Shown here: piece by piece, positions 40,115 to 49,598 of the stretch
Layout of the letters: each line of letters begins with the position of its first letter
Position numbering within the stretch: position 1 is the stretch's first letter
DNA from: Bifidobacterium italicum
GTDB taxonomy: Bacteria; Actinomycetota; Actinomycetes; Actinomycetales; Bifidobacteriaceae
NCBI RefSeq assembly: GCF_002286915.1
Contig: NZ_MVOG01000009.1
Location: 18,859 to 82,858, forward strand
DNA: 64,000 nucleotides
Direction: 5' to 3'
Made by a program: the position numbers and the translations under genes
Notes under the pieces: model-generated
What the model was told of the DNA's origin: nothing
The model's input: only the letters and a program-made list of their open reading frames with translations
The model's database searches: none

Positions 40115-40882
40115 TCAGCGCACGGCGACGAGTCCGCACACGAGCATCATGAACGGATAGACCGCATAGAACGCCCACTTCGTCCATGGATGCCGATAGC
40201 CGACCTCGTCGTTGCGGTAGTGGAGGAAGGCGACGCCGATGCCCGGCGTGATGAAGCACACGGCGCCGAGCAGCGCCGCCGTGAGCATCATCGTGTTCTC
40301 GCGCGCGTGCAGATAGTAGAAGATGAGCGCCATGCCGAGCGTGACCATGCCGATGTTGAGCATCGCCTGCGACTGTCCGATGCGGAACAGCCAATCCCAC
40401 AGCAGCCCGACGAGGACGACGACGATGCTGAGCGTGATGCGCAGCCCTTTGCCGTAGTCCTGCAGCACCTCGAGCAGGACGAGCACGATCAGCGCGATGA
40501 CGAGGCCGAACACCGGGTTCTGTGAACGCATGTCGAAGAAGCTGCCGAAGGTGACCATGTCGTAGGGTACTTCGCTGACGAGCGCGAGCACCAACAGCTG
40601 CACGCCGTAGCGCAGCCAGCTGCTCGTATGGTCGAAGCCGGTGTACAGCAGCCATGCGTAGATCGGGATCGCGACCCAGGAGACGGCCTCGCAGAGCACC
40701 GACACGGTGAGCGAACCCATGTTCTCCGCCGTCGGCGCGCCGAGCAGCATCGGCATCAATGTGACGCTCGCCGCCGAAAGGAACAGCAGCACGTCGCCGA
40801 TGACCTTGAGCTTGAATCTCGACAGCCCCCGGTGCTTGCGCCGTCCTTTTTCCTCCAAGTACCGTGTGTATTCGTCCACCAT
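40115..40882 (-). CDS. TraX-family membrane protein
   Basis: The 255-residue protein has eight or so hydrophobic helices. It shows IPIYAWLLYTGFDHTSSWLRY, VSEVPYDMVTFGSF and GIGVAFLHYRNDEVGYRHPW, close to the F-pilin acetylase TraX family, often seen in Gram-positive genomes without any conjugation genes. A role in acylating a surface polymer is possible but unproven. There is no conjugation or pilin gene nearby. It sits between lacI and a HAD gene. Confidence 0.65.
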   Translation of the reverse strand: MVDEYTRYLEEKGRRKHRGLSRFKLKVIGDVLLFLSAASVTLMPMLLGAPTAENMGSLTVSVLCEAVSWVAIPIYAWLLYTGFDHTSSWLRYGVQLLVLALVSEVPYDMVTFGSFFDMRSQNPVFGLVIALIVLVLLEVLQDYGKGLRITLSIVVVLVGLLWDWLFRIGQSQAMLNIGMVTLGMALIFYYLHARENTMMLTAALLGAVCFITPGIGVAFLHYRNDEVGYRHPWTKWAFYAVYPFMMLVCGLVAVR

Positions 40883-40916
40883 GTTGTTTCGTCCGTTCCG
40901 TCACCCGAGCGACCGC

Positions 40917-41741
40917 TCAGTCCTTCGTCTCGTTGCCGCCGCATGCGCCGCCGTCGGTCGCCCGCGCGGCCGCCTCCGGCGCATGCGACGCGTCCCACGT
41001 CGCATCGGCGTCGTGGATGAAGGCGAGCAGCCCTTCATAGTCGGCCCCCTCGAGCGAGACGGCGGCCCGGGGCGCCGTGGCGCCGCCGGTGTTGTCGTCG
41101 GTGTGCAGGTAGGCGGCGTCGATGCCACAGGCGACAGCACCGAAAATATCACTGTTCTCGTCGTTGCCGACCATGAGCGCACGTTCCGGCTCGACGTCGG
41201 CGTCAATGAGCGCGCGACGGAAGATCTCGAACGATGGTTTGCGCACGCCTTCGTCGCTCGAGATGATGATGTCGTCGAACATCTCGTCGAGTCCGAGCAG
41301 CGCGAGTTCCGGCTTCGTGTAGCACGCCTGCGCGTTGCTGACGAGGATGACGGCGCGGCCTTCGTCGTGCAGCCGTTCGAGCAGCTCGATCGCGCCGGGG
41401 AACAGCCGCAGCTTCGTCGTGCTCGCACGGCGGAAGGTCCACGCGGCGGCGCGTGCCTGTTCGGGCGTGCCGTCGATCCAGCATGCGTCGAACAGGCCGC
41501 GGTATGCAGGCAGCAGATCCGGCTCGAACCATTCGCGCTGGTCGCGCATCGCGTTCGCCTTCGCGCGTTCGCGGGTGAACTGCGCACGCAGCTGCTCGTT
41601 CGTCGCGAAGTCGGCGCCTTCCCGGTACAGTGCGCACCGCAGCGCCGTCCACGGTCCCTCGCCCTGCTCATCCGTGTGGATGTCGACGAGCGTGCCGTAC
41701 AGATCGAAGAACACCGCCTGATACTTGAGTGCCGTTGTCAT
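40917..41741 (-). CDS. HAD-superfamily hydrolase, YjjG/pyrimidine 5'-nucleotidase type
   Basis: The 274-residue protein has HAD motif I FFDLYGTLVDIH, motif II ILVSNAQA, the motif III lysine in GVRKPSFEIFRRAL and motif IV MVGNDENSDIFG. The cap insertion is alpha-helical (EQLRAQFTRERAKANAMRDQ). The phosphorylated substrate is unknown; YjjG-like enzymes act on nucleotides and phosphosugars. It lies 21 bases downstream of the pullulanase gene, so it is probably co-transcribed. Confidence 0.82.
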   Translation of the reverse strand: MTTALKYQAVFFDLYGTLVDIHTDEQGEGPWTALRCALYREGADFATNEQLRAQFTRERAKANAMRDQREWFEPDLLPAYRGLFDACWIDGTPEQARAAAWTFRRASTTKLRLFPGAIELLERLHDEGRAVILVSNAQACYTKPELALLGLDEMFDDIIISSDEGVRKPSFEIFRRALIDADVEPERALMVGNDENSDIFGAVACGIDAAYLHTDDNTGGATAPRAAVSLEGADYEGLLAFIHDADATWDASHAPEAAARATDGGACGGNETKD

Positions 41742-41762
41742 CGAGTTCCTTTCCAGCGCCGT

Positions 41763-43811
41763 TCAGCGCGTAACGCCGTCCGGCTCGAGCCTCCACACGC
41801 GCAGCGAGCGCGCCGGCATCGGCATATGTCCGTCGACCGACTCGGTGCGACGTGGGTCGGGCATGCCGTCCTGCGTCGTCGAATCGAGCACGCAGACCCA
41901 GCGCGGCGGCGCCGCGTCGCCGTCGGCGCCGGCGACCATGGGCAGATCGTCATGGGCGTCGTCGGCGTAGGCGTGCGTGAGCTTGTCGGCGGCGAGCGTG
42001 TGGTCGTCCCCGTCCGGGTTGATCGTCACGGCCGTGTCGTGCATCCGGTAGGCGACGGCGTTGCCCGGCGCGTCGACGGCGATGTGCTCGGCGTCGAACC
42101 AGTCCGGGTTCGCGCGACGCAGCGCGATGAGCCGGCGGTAGTAGTCGCGCAGCTCGCCCATGTGCCAGGCGCGGCGCCAGTCCACCTCGTTGACCTCCTT
42201 GCCGGAGTCGAAGGAATTGTCGTTGCCGTGCTTCGTCTTGCCGAACTCCTCGCCGGCGAGCATGAACGGGATGCCGGCGGCCGTGTAGATGATGCCTGCG
42301 GCGAGTTTGTTCGCCTCGAGCACCGCCGTCGTCTGCGGGCACGGTTCGGCGTCGAAGATCGCCTCGAGCCGTTCGGCGCCTTCGAACATGCTCATCGTCA
42401 GCTTGTCCCACAGCGTGAGGTCGTCATGGGCGCTCACGTACTGGATGATCTGCCCGGCCTCGCCTTCGTTCGTCTCCGGCGCGCGCCACGCGTCCGCGCC
42501 GAGCTCGATGAGCGGCTTGTTCGCCCGCGCGTCGCCGTTCACATAGCCCTTGCGTTCCATGTAGAAGACGTGGCCTTTGATCGCGTCGCGCGTGCGGTCG
42601 CAGAAGTGGCCGATGCGCGTGCTGAGGTAGCGCAGCCCCTCCTTGTCGGCGAGTTCGGTGTCCGGCAGCGTGTTCGTCGGACCGGCCGCCCACGGCTCGC
42701 CGTACATGAGGATCGATTCGCCTCCGGGCAGCCGGTCGAGCGATGCGCGCACCGCGTTCATCGTCTGCACGTCGATGAGGCCCATCAGGTCGAAGCGGAA
42801 GCCGTCGAGATGGTATTCGCGGGCCCAGTACGTGACCGATTCGACGATGAACCTGCGGAACATCGAACGTTCGGTCTGCATGTCGTCGCCGCATCCGGAA
42901 CCGTTCGCCAACGTGCCGTCGTCGTTGCGGCGCAGGTAGTATCCCGGCACCGTGCGCTCGAACCAGTTGTCGGCCGAGTACATGTGGTTGTAGACGACGT
43001 CCATGATGACCTTGATGCCGTTGGCGTGCAGCGACTGGATCATCCGCTTGCATTCGGTGATGCGGTTCGCGCCGTCGTAGGGGTCCGTCGAGAACGAGCC
43101 TTCCGGCACGTTGTAGTTGAGCGGATCGTACCCCCAGTTGAACTGGGACGGGTCGCGCTCGTCGACGGAACCGTAGTCGTAGAACGGCAGCAGCTGCACG
43201 GCGGTCACGCCGAGGTCGCGCAGGTAGTTCATGCAGGTCGGGTGTTCACCGTCGCCGTCGAGCGTCGTGTCCATGTCGGTGAACGCGAGGTACTTGCCCC
43301 GGTGCTCCTTGGGGACGCCGCTGTGCGGGTTGTTGCTGAAGCTGCCGACATGCGCCTCCCAGACCATCGTCTCCGAGGTCGGCGTGCGCGGACGCTCGTC
43401 CTCGTCCCATCCTTCGGGATCGGTGCGCGCAAGGTCGACGACCATGCTGCGACGTCCGTTGATTCCGGCCGCGCGCGCCCAGGGGTCGGCTGAACGGTGG
43501 GTGACGCCGCCGTCGAATTCGAGAAGATAGTCGTAGTAGACGCCGTCGAGGTTCCGCGGGAGGTTCGCGGTCCATGCGCCATCGGACTGCTTCGCCATCG
43601 TCACGGTCTCGATGAGCATGTCATCGGACTGCTCCGAGGAACCGCAGGTGAACAAACGCAGCGTCACAGTACGCGCCGATGGTGCCCAGAGAGCGAACTG
43701 GGTGCCGGATTCGCAAACCTCGGCACCCAGTGTGCGTTCCGGACAAAGCGGGAACGGTTCTGCGACACCCGGCTCCAACCCTTCGGAAAGGGGCTCGAAT
43801 GCCTGGATCAT
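41763..43811 (-). CDS. pulA: Cytoplasmic type I pullulanase (GH13)
   Basis: The 682-residue product has no signal peptide. A CBM48-like N-terminal domain (about 35-135) precedes the GH13 barrel with the type-I pullulanase motif YNWGYDPLNYNVPEG variant NWGYDPLNY. Other barrel elements are MDVVYNHMYSADNW, the nucleophile Asp341 in DGFRFDLMG, the acid Glu in LMYGEPWA, and SAHDDLTLWDKL. It debranches alpha-1,6 links of imported maltodextrin-like glucans. The ATG lies two bases after the permease stop, so it belongs to the transporter operon. Confidence 0.92.
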   Translation of the reverse strand: MIQAFEPLSEGLEPGVAEPFPLCPERTLGAEVCESGTQFALWAPSARTVTLRLFTCGSSEQSDDMLIETVTMAKQSDGAWTANLPRNLDGVYYDYLLEFDGGVTHRSADPWARAAGINGRRSMVVDLARTDPEGWDEDERPRTPTSETMVWEAHVGSFSNNPHSGVPKEHRGKYLAFTDMDTTLDGDGEHPTCMNYLRDLGVTAVQLLPFYDYGSVDERDPSQFNWGYDPLNYNVPEGSFSTDPYDGANRITECKRMIQSLHANGIKVIMDVVYNHMYSADNWFERTVPGYYLRRNDDGTLANGSGCGDDMQTERSMFRRFIVESVTYWAREYHLDGFRFDLMGLIDVQTMNAVRASLDRLPGGESILMYGEPWAAGPTNTLPDTELADKEGLRYLSTRIGHFCDRTRDAIKGHVFYMERKGYVNGDARANKPLIELGADAWRAPETNEGEAGQIIQYVSAHDDLTLWDKLTMSMFEGAERLEAIFDAEPCPQTTAVLEANKLAAGIIYTAAGIPFMLAGEEFGKTKHGNDNSFDSGKEVNEVDWRRAWHMGELRDYYRRLIALRRANPDWFDAEHIAVDAPGNAVAYRMHDTAVTINPDGDDHTLAADKLTHAYADDAHDDLPMVAGADGDAAPPRWVCVLDSTTQDGMPDPRRTESVDGHMPMPARSLRVWRLEPDGVTR

Positions 43812-43813
43812 GA

Positions 43814-44710
43814 TCAGCCTTTCACTGCACCCGACATGGATTCCTGATAGAAGCGCTGCATCACGATGAACAGGATCGCGATCGGGACGGAGATGATCAC
43901 GGCGGCGGCCGCGAAGCGACCGAACCAGGTGTTGATGTACTCCTTCTCGAGCATGAGCCACAAGCCCAGCGAGGCCGTGTAGTTCTCCTGCGTGCGGGCG
44001 ATGACCTTCGCCATGACGAAGTCGAGCCACGGGATCAGGAAGCCCACGATGGCCTGATAGACGATCATCGGCTTCGACATCGGGATGATGATCTTGACGA
44101 AGACCTGCCAGCGCGTGCAGCCGTCGAGCATCGCGGCCTCGTCAAGCGAGGTCGGGATCGTGTCCATGAAGCCCTTCATGACGTAGAAGCCGGCGCCGGT
44201 GCCCGCCGAGTAGACGAGGATCAGCGCGAGGATCGTCATGCCGTCGCTCGTCAGACCCATCGCCTTGAGGATGAAGTAGATCGCGACGACGGACATGATG
44301 GACGGGAACATGCCGAGGATCAGCACGAGGTTCATGAACGAGCGGCGGCCACGGAAGCGCATGCGGCTCATGCAGTATGCGACCGAGAGCACGAACCACA
44401 CGGAGATGAGGCACGTGAAGATCGAGATGATGAACGTGTTCATGAACATGCGCGGGAAGTCCAGGACCCTGCGGTCGGTGAACAGGCCGATGTAGCTGTC
44501 GAACGAATACTCGGTCGGGAAGAACGTGCTCTGGTACGGGGCGGTGTTCTTGTTGAAGCTCTCGAGGAAGATCCAGACGATCGGCAACAGCCAGATGACC
44601 GAGAGCACGCCGAGGAGGATGTAGGTGCCCACATCGGCCGCGATGCGGCGCTTCCTCTGATCGTGCAGGAATCCTTGGCTCTGTGCTTTGACTTCAGTAT
44701 GCTTACTCAC
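43814..44710 (-). CDS. Maltodextrin ABC transporter permease (MalG-type)
   Basis: The product is 298 residues with six membrane helices. The EAA loop reads SLDEAAMLDGCTRWQVFVKIIIPM. The GTG start overlaps the stop of the MalF-type gene (GTGA), indicating coupled translation. It is the second permease of the oligosaccharide importer whose binding protein is encoded at 46383. No ATPase gene is present, so a shared MsiK-type ATPase is expected elsewhere. Confidence 0.9.
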   Translation of the reverse strand: MSKHTEVKAQSQGFLHDQRKRRIAADVGTYILLGVLSVIWLLPIVWIFLESFNKNTAPYQSTFFPTEYSFDSYIGLFTDRRVLDFPRMFMNTFIISIFTCLISVWFVLSVAYCMSRMRFRGRRSFMNLVLILGMFPSIMSVVAIYFILKAMGLTSDGMTILALILVYSAGTGAGFYVMKGFMDTIPTSLDEAAMLDGCTRWQVFVKIIIPMSKPMIVYQAIVGFLIPWLDFVMAKVIARTQENYTASLGLWLMLEKEYINTWFGRFAAAAVIISVPIAILFIVMQRFYQESMSGAVKG

Positions 44711-46113
44711 CGGAAGCCCTCCTCGTTCTTATAGGAACCGCTGTTGCGGTAGGTGATCAGCGAGACCGCGGCAAGGACGATGAACGTCATGATGCCGATG
44801 ACCGCGCCGAGGTTGTAATCGTTGCGATCCACCGTGAGCTTGTACAGCCAGGTGATGAGCAGGTCGGTCTTGCCGGCGGATGCGCCGTTGACTGCCGGGT
44901 CGCCGCGCGTGAGCAGGTAGATGACGTTGAAGTTGTTGACGTTGCCGGTGAACGTCGTGATCAGGTACGGAGTGAGCACGAAGATGATGTACGGCATCGT
45001 GATCTTCGTGAAGATCTGCCACCAGTTCGCGCCGTCGATCTTCGCGGCCTCGTAGAGGTCGGCTGGAATGTTCTGGAGGATACCGGTCACCTGCATGATC
45101 GTGTACGGAATGCCGATCCACAGGTTGACGATGATGACCGTCACACGCGCCCACGTGGCGTCGGTGAAGAACGGCAGCGGACCGTCGATCCAGCCCCAGG
45201 TCTGCAGCAGGCGGTTGACGGCGCCGGTCGGCTGCAGCATCTGGTGCATGACGAGCAGCGAGACGAACTGCGGGACGGCGATCGACATCGAGAAGATCGC
45301 ACGCCACACGTTCTTGCCGTAGGTCGTCTTGCGGTTGATGATCATCGCGAGGAACAGGCCGAAGAAGAAGTTCAGGAACGTCGCGAAGAACGCCCAGATC
45401 AGCGTCCAGCCGAGGACGGACAGGAACATGCTGCCGGAGACCGCGCTGCTGCCGGAGTTGGAGAACACCGTCTTGAAGTTCTCGAGGCCGACCCAGTTGA
45501 ACAGCGTCAGATGGTTATGGTCGTAGCTCGTGAACGCCATCGAGATCATGAAGATCAGCGGCAGGACCGTGAAGATCAGGATGCCCGCGATCGGCAGGAA
45601 CAGCAGCAGCTGGTTCGCCTTGGCGTCGAAGAGCGTGTGGATGTCGTCCATCAAGGACGGGGCGCGGCCGTTCTTGCCGGCCAGGCACTGCGCCTTGTAC
45701 GCGGAGCGGATCTCGAGGATCCACCACAGCACGAAGACGACGCAGAAAACGACGGCGGCCACGCCGTAGAGCAGGCGCAGGACCGTGTTGTCGCCCGGGA
45801 TGTTCACGTACTGGCCGTTGACCCAACCACTGGTCGGCTTGTTGCCGCCGAGCGTGATCAGGTTCTTGAAGCATGTGCCGCCGGCCGTGATCATGTAGAC
45901 GATGAACAGGACCTCACCGGCGAAATAGATGAGACCCTTGACGTATTGCTTGCGCACCACGTTGCCGAGGCCGAAAATCAGGATGGACAGCTTGGTGAAG
46001 ACGTCGCCCTTCTCCAAGGCGTTCTTCAGCGTGTATGGCGATGGTGCCACATAGTCCGCGCCCAGTTTCCGGCGGCGCCGCAGTTCTCGTTGTGAAAGGG
46101 TTACCGTACTCAT
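44707..46113 (-). CDS. Maltodextrin ABC transporter permease (MalF-type, long form)
   Basis: The product is 468 residues, with two extra N-terminal membrane helices and a long loop before the core, as in MalF. The core shows IPYTIMQVTGILQNIPADLY and EAAKIDGANWWQIFTKITMP, the EAA loop. A periplasmic-side insert lies around FKNLITLGGNKPTSGWVNGQ. It pairs with the downstream MalG-type permease. Confidence 0.9.
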   Translation of the reverse strand: MSTVTLSQRELRRRRKLGADYVAPSPYTLKNALEKGDVFTKLSILIFGLGNVVRKQYVKGLIYFAGEVLFIVYMITAGGTCFKNLITLGGNKPTSGWVNGQYVNIPGDNTVLRLLYGVAAVVFCVVFVLWWILEIRSAYKAQCLAGKNGRAPSLMDDIHTLFDAKANQLLLFLPIAGILIFTVLPLIFMISMAFTSYDHNHLTLFNWVGLENFKTVFSNSGSSAVSGSMFLSVLGWTLIWAFFATFLNFFFGLFLAMIINRKTTYGKNVWRAIFSMSIAVPQFVSLLVMHQMLQPTGAVNRLLQTWGWIDGPLPFFTDATWARVTVIIVNLWIGIPYTIMQVTGILQNIPADLYEAAKIDGANWWQIFTKITMPYIIFVLTPYLITTFTGNVNNFNVIYLLTRGDPAVNGASAGKTDLLITWLYKLTVDRNDYNLGAVIGIMTFIVLAAVSLITYRNSGSYKNEEGFR

Positions 46114-46276
46114 GAACCCTCTACCGCCTCTCTTTGAAAAGTTTGATATGTGGGGCGTGCGACCGTGCCCACGACCGTGCTACCTCGCGATGGATCGTGG
46201 AACGGGTGCGCGCATGGTCCGAGAATGACCCCGCGCGCCCCTCAGGCGACGCCGCCTGGTTGACCCTGAACATGAG

Positions 46277-46378
46277 GTGTGCGGAAAGCTCAGGGTCCGA
46301 GGCCTTCCGCACACTGTTTTCGATTATCTACCGATACCCGCCGGCGCGCGCCGGCGGGACGGGGCCTCGCGGCCCCGT
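46277..46378 (-). terminator. Cluster of hairpins between binding-protein and permease genes
   Basis: Three inverted repeats follow the binding-protein stop: ACGGGGCC-TCGC-GGCCCCGT (46359-46378), the 22-base palindrome CCCGCCGGCG-CG-CGCCGGCGGG (46337-46358), and GTGTGCGGAA-N18-TTCCGCACAC (46277-46314). They lie in a 269-base gap inside the operon and probably favour binding-protein mRNA over permease mRNA. Confidence 0.6.
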
Positions 46379-46382
46379 GGAA

Positions 46383-47654
46383 TCACTCCTCAGTCGCCTG
46401 AGCCTTGACTTCCTTGTTCTCGGTGTCCATCCAGGTCTGCGTCTGCTCCTTGTAGTTGTCAGCAGTCACATCCTTGTTGTAGATGGCCTTGCCGAAGTTC
46501 TCGGCCGGGGTCCACCAGCCGTTCATCGCGGCGATCGTCGGCTGCAGCACGGAGGTCTTCTCGATCGTGTCGATCTGGGCCTGGACGTACGGGGCGTCCT
46601 TCATGCCTTCGAGGTCGGTCAGCGACTTGTCGGACGGAACGATCTCGCGCATCTCCCAGTGCTTCTTCTGGGCGTCGGCGGAGCCGAGGAAGGCGGCGAA
46701 TTCGGAGGCGACCTGCGGGGCCTTCGTGTTCGGGTTGAAGGCGATGGCCTTCGAGCCGGCGAAGGACTTCATCTGGTAGTCCTTGCCATCGGCAGTGAAG
46801 GACGGCATCTCGACGGCGCCGTACTTGTCGCCGAGGCCCTTCTTGACGTCGGCGGCCGACCAGGAGCCGGAGAACATCGCGTCGGTCGCGCCGTCGACGA
46901 GGTTCGAGACGCCGTTGGTGCCGTCATCGAGGACGAAGTTCGGGTTGGCGACCATGTCGACGAGGTACTTGGTCACGGCATCGGCGTTGGAGCCGAAGTC
47001 GATGCCCGCGGCGCCGTCCTGGCCCTTGTCGCCGAACATCTGCATGCCGGCGCCGAGGTAGAACGCCGGGATGTACCAGGAGTTCGTCAGCGGGTAGGAG
47101 ACCTTGCCCTTCTCGAGCATCGTGTTCAGGTTCTTGACGTCATCGGCCGAGAACTTGTCCTTGTTGTAGTACATGAAGTACGTGTTCGAGGTGTACGGCA
47201 CGCCGTAGATCTTGCCGTCGGCGCCGGTGACCGACTCGACCATCGTCTCGGAGTTCTGGTCCTTGACCTGCTGGGCGACGGTATCGCTCACTTCGCCGAT
47301 GGCGTTGAGCTTGATGAGCGTGCCGAGCTGGTCGTTCGCGAACATGTAGACGTCGGCCGCGGCGGACGGATCCGTCTGCACGGTCTTGGCGGCGTCGCCT
47401 TCGGAGACGGTCGCGTTCTTCCAGGTGATGTCATAGTTGGTGTGGGCCTTCTCGAAGTCCTCCTGCATGGCCTTCATCCAGTCGGCGTCCTCCGACGGCG
47501 CCCACACGGTGAGCGTCGCGGTCTGCTTCTCGTTCGAGTTCGAAGCGCTGGCGTTGCCGTTCGCGTTCGAATCGTTGCCGCCGCAAGCCGCCATCGGGAC
47601 GAGCATCGCAACAGCCGCGGTCAGACCGATTGCCTTCTTCCAATTGATCATCAT
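46383..47654 (-). CDS. Maltodextrin-type solute-binding lipoprotein
   Basis: The 423-residue product has a lipoprotein leader with lipobox MAAC (Cys24) and a family-1 sugar-binding fold. It begins ATLTVWAPSEDADWMKAMQE and continues with ITWKNATVSEGDAAK, YGVPYTSNTYFMYYNKDKF and AMFSGSWSAADVKKGLG. These resemble MalE-type maltooligosaccharide-binding proteins. AAAGG precedes two adjacent Met codons; the first (47654) is used. It is the first gene of the binding protein-permease-permease-pullulanase operon. Confidence 0.88.
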   Translation of the reverse strand: MMINWKKAIGLTAAVAMLVPMAACGGNDSNANGNASASNSNEKQTATLTVWAPSEDADWMKAMQEDFEKAHTNYDITWKNATVSEGDAAKTVQTDPSAAADVYMFANDQLGTLIKLNAIGEVSDTVAQQVKDQNSETMVESVTGADGKIYGVPYTSNTYFMYYNKDKFSADDVKNLNTMLEKGKVSYPLTNSWYIPAFYLGAGMQMFGDKGQDGAAGIDFGSNADAVTKYLVDMVANPNFVLDDGTNGVSNLVDGATDAMFSGSWSAADVKKGLGDKYGAVEMPSFTADGKDYQMKSFAGSKAIAFNPNTKAPQVASEFAAFLGSADAQKKHWEMREIVPSDKSLTDLEGMKDAPYVQAQIDTIEKTSVLQPTIAAMNGWWTPAENFGKAIYNKDVTADNYKEQTQTWMDTENKEVKAQATEE

Positions 47655-47812
47655 TGACCTTTCCTTTCCATCAATCAATGCAATTGCATTTGTTTTCCTC
47701 AACATCACGCATGCGTGAGCCCCGCGGATCGGCTCCGCATGGACTCGACGCCGTAGCCGCCTCCGCCGTTGGTATTCAGCGGAGCGCTGCGTAACGCTTC
47801 AGTGGTCTATAC

Positions 47813-47840
47813 TGTATACCACACCTGCAAACGTTGTCAA
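47813..47840 (-). promoter_or_regulatory. Promoter of the binding-protein operon with LacI-type operator
   Basis: On the minus strand TTGACA (47840-47835) is followed after 16 bases by TATACA (47818-47813). A LacI-type site (TTGACAACGTTTGCA, within 47826-47840) overlaps the -35 box. The leader to the ATG is about 150 bases. A plus-strand TATACT at 47808-47813 may serve the divergent alpha-glucosidase gene. Confidence 0.62.
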
Positions 47841-47908
47841 AACTGTCCGCATCGTGAGTGTCGTTTTCACGGAAACGCCGTGAGCGTTACCCCACAGCAA
47901 GGAGCGAT

Positions 47909-49516
47909 ATGACCAATCCCATGCACGCACCTGTTTCATGGCTGCAACAGGCCGTCTTCTACGAGGTGTATCCGCAGAGCTTCAACGATTCCAACAATGA
48001 CGGCATCGGCGACATTCCGGGCATCACCGAGCGCCTCGACTACATCTGGTCATTGGGCTGCAACGCCTTGTGGATCAACCCCTGCTTCACATCCCCGTTC
48101 CGCGACGCTGGATACGATGTCACCGACTATACGAAGGTCGCGGAACGCTACGGAACCAACGACGACCTCGTCGACCTGTTCGCCGCGGCGCACGTCCGCG
48201 GCATGCATGTCCTGCTCGATCTCGTCCCGGGGCACACAAGCGACGAACATCCGTGGTTTATCGCCAGCGGCGAAGAACGGCAAAACCTTTACACCGACCG
48301 CTATATCTGGACCGACTCGTGGATCACCGGCGGCGACGGCCTGCCGTTCATCGGCGGCGTCTACCCGCGCGACGGCGCCGCGATCACGAACTTCTTCGCA
48401 TTCCAGCCCGCGCTCAACTACGGCTTCGCGCACCCGACGAAGCCGTGGCAGCAGCCGGCGCTCGGCGACGCGGCGCTCGACACCTGCGGGGCGATGCTCG
48501 ACGTCATGCGCTTCTGGCTGTCACGCGGGGCCGACGGCTTCCGCGTCGACATGGCCGACAGCCTCGTCAAGCGCGACGACGACGGCAAGCCCGCCACGAT
48601 CGCGACCTGGCGGTATATGTTCGGGCAGATCCGCGGGGAGTTCCCGGATGCGGCCTTCGTCTCCGAATGGGGACGTCCGGACGAGTCGATCGACGCGGGC
48701 TTCGATATGGACTTCTACCTCGACTGGCGCTGGGACGGCAAGCCGAACGGATACAACATGCTGCTGCGCAACACCGACACGCCGCTGCTGCACGACGGCG
48801 ACAAGAGCTACTTCAACGCGGACAGCGGCGTCGGCATCCGCGCCTTCCTCGACGAATACGAGCCGCGCCTGACGCAGGCGCGCAAGCGCGGCGGATACTT
48901 CGACCTCATCACCTGCAACCATGACACGGCACGCGTAGCCCCCCGCCTGTCGCCGCAGGAGATCCGCCTCGCCTATGCGACGATGCTGCTGATGCCGGGC
49001 ACCCCGTTCATCTACTACGGCGACGAGATCGGCATGCGCTACCGCGACCTGCCTACGAAGGAGGGCGGATACACGCGCACCGGCAGCCGCACGCCGATGC
49101 AGTGGGACCGTTCGGCGAACGACGGCTTCTCCGGCGCGAGCGCCGACGCGCTGTACCTGCCGATCGACGAATCCGCGGACGCGCCGACAGTCGCCGACCA
49201 GATCGACGCCGACGATTCGCTGTGGACGGCTGTCCACGACACGCTCGCATTGCGCGCCGACTCGCCGGCCTTCCACGCCGACGCCGATTTCAGCGTGCTG
49301 TTCGCCTCCGATGAACGGCGTTCCTTCGTCTTCAAGCGCACGAAGGACGGCATCAGCGCCGTCGTCGCCGTCAACCCGGGCCGCGAGGCCGAGACGATCG
49401 AGCTGCCGGCCGGTGAAGGCAGCGAAGCGCGCACCGTGACGTTGTCCTACGGCTCCCCGACGCTCGCCTACACGACGCTGACGCTGCCGGCGCAGTCCTT
49501 CGCCGTGCTGCAATAG
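47909..49516 (+). CDS. GH13 alpha-glucosidase (maltodextrin/trehalose-synthase-like)
   Basis: The 535-residue enzyme is cytoplasmic. GH13 regions are LDLVPGHTS, GFRVDMADS with nucleophile Asp214, FVSEWGRP with acid Glu253, and ITCNHDTAR with the transition-state Asp. The sequence VFYEVYPQSFNDSNNDGIGD is typical of alpha-glucosidases and oligo-1,6-glucosidases, but the region after the acid diverges from the AglA/B type. It probably hydrolyses or transfers glucose from short maltooligosaccharides brought in by the divergent importer. CAAGGAG precedes the ATG. Confidence 0.85.
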   Translation: MTNPMHAPVSWLQQAVFYEVYPQSFNDSNNDGIGDIPGITERLDYIWSLGCNALWINPCFTSPFRDAGYDVTDYTKVAERYGTNDDLVDLFAAAHVRGMHVLLDLVPGHTSDEHPWFIASGEERQNLYTDRYIWTDSWITGGDGLPFIGGVYPRDGAAITNFFAFQPALNYGFAHPTKPWQQPALGDAALDTCGAMLDVMRFWLSRGADGFRVDMADSLVKRDDDGKPATIATWRYMFGQIRGEFPDAAFVSEWGRPDESIDAGFDMDFYLDWRWDGKPNGYNMLLRNTDTPLLHDGDKSYFNADSGVGIRAFLDEYEPRLTQARKRGGYFDLITCNHDTARVAPRLSPQEIRLAYATMLLMPGTPFIYYGDEIGMRYRDLPTKEGGYTRTGSRTPMQWDRSANDGFSGASADALYLPIDESADAPTVADQIDADDSLWTAVHDTLALRADSPAFHADADFSVLFASDERRSFVFKRTKDGISAVVAVNPGREAETIELPAGEGSEARTVTLSYGSPTLAYTTLTLPAQSFAVLQ

Positions 49517-49598
49517 CCACCGGGACGACCCGGACACCCTTGGCCGCCCCGAACGGTCGCGCCTCCGCACCCCCATGTCTCGTTTCGTCGACCCCATC

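Noticed and set aside
40115..40882. Evidence of a conjugative element from the TraX-family gene
   Set aside because: No relaxase, type IV secretion, integrase or attachment-site signal is near. TraX relatives are often chromosomal in Gram-positive bacteria.
40707..43493. Plus-strand open frame of over 900 codons opposite the HAD and pullulanase genes
   Set aside because: It spans two convincing minus-strand genes and their short intergenic gap, and reads as low-complexity Arg/Val-rich sequence; a shadow.
47693..47708. Upstream alternative start for the maltodextrin-binding protein at 47708
   Set aside because: It would add 18 residues before a normal lipoprotein leader and has no ribosome site, whereas AAAGG precedes the Met at 47654.
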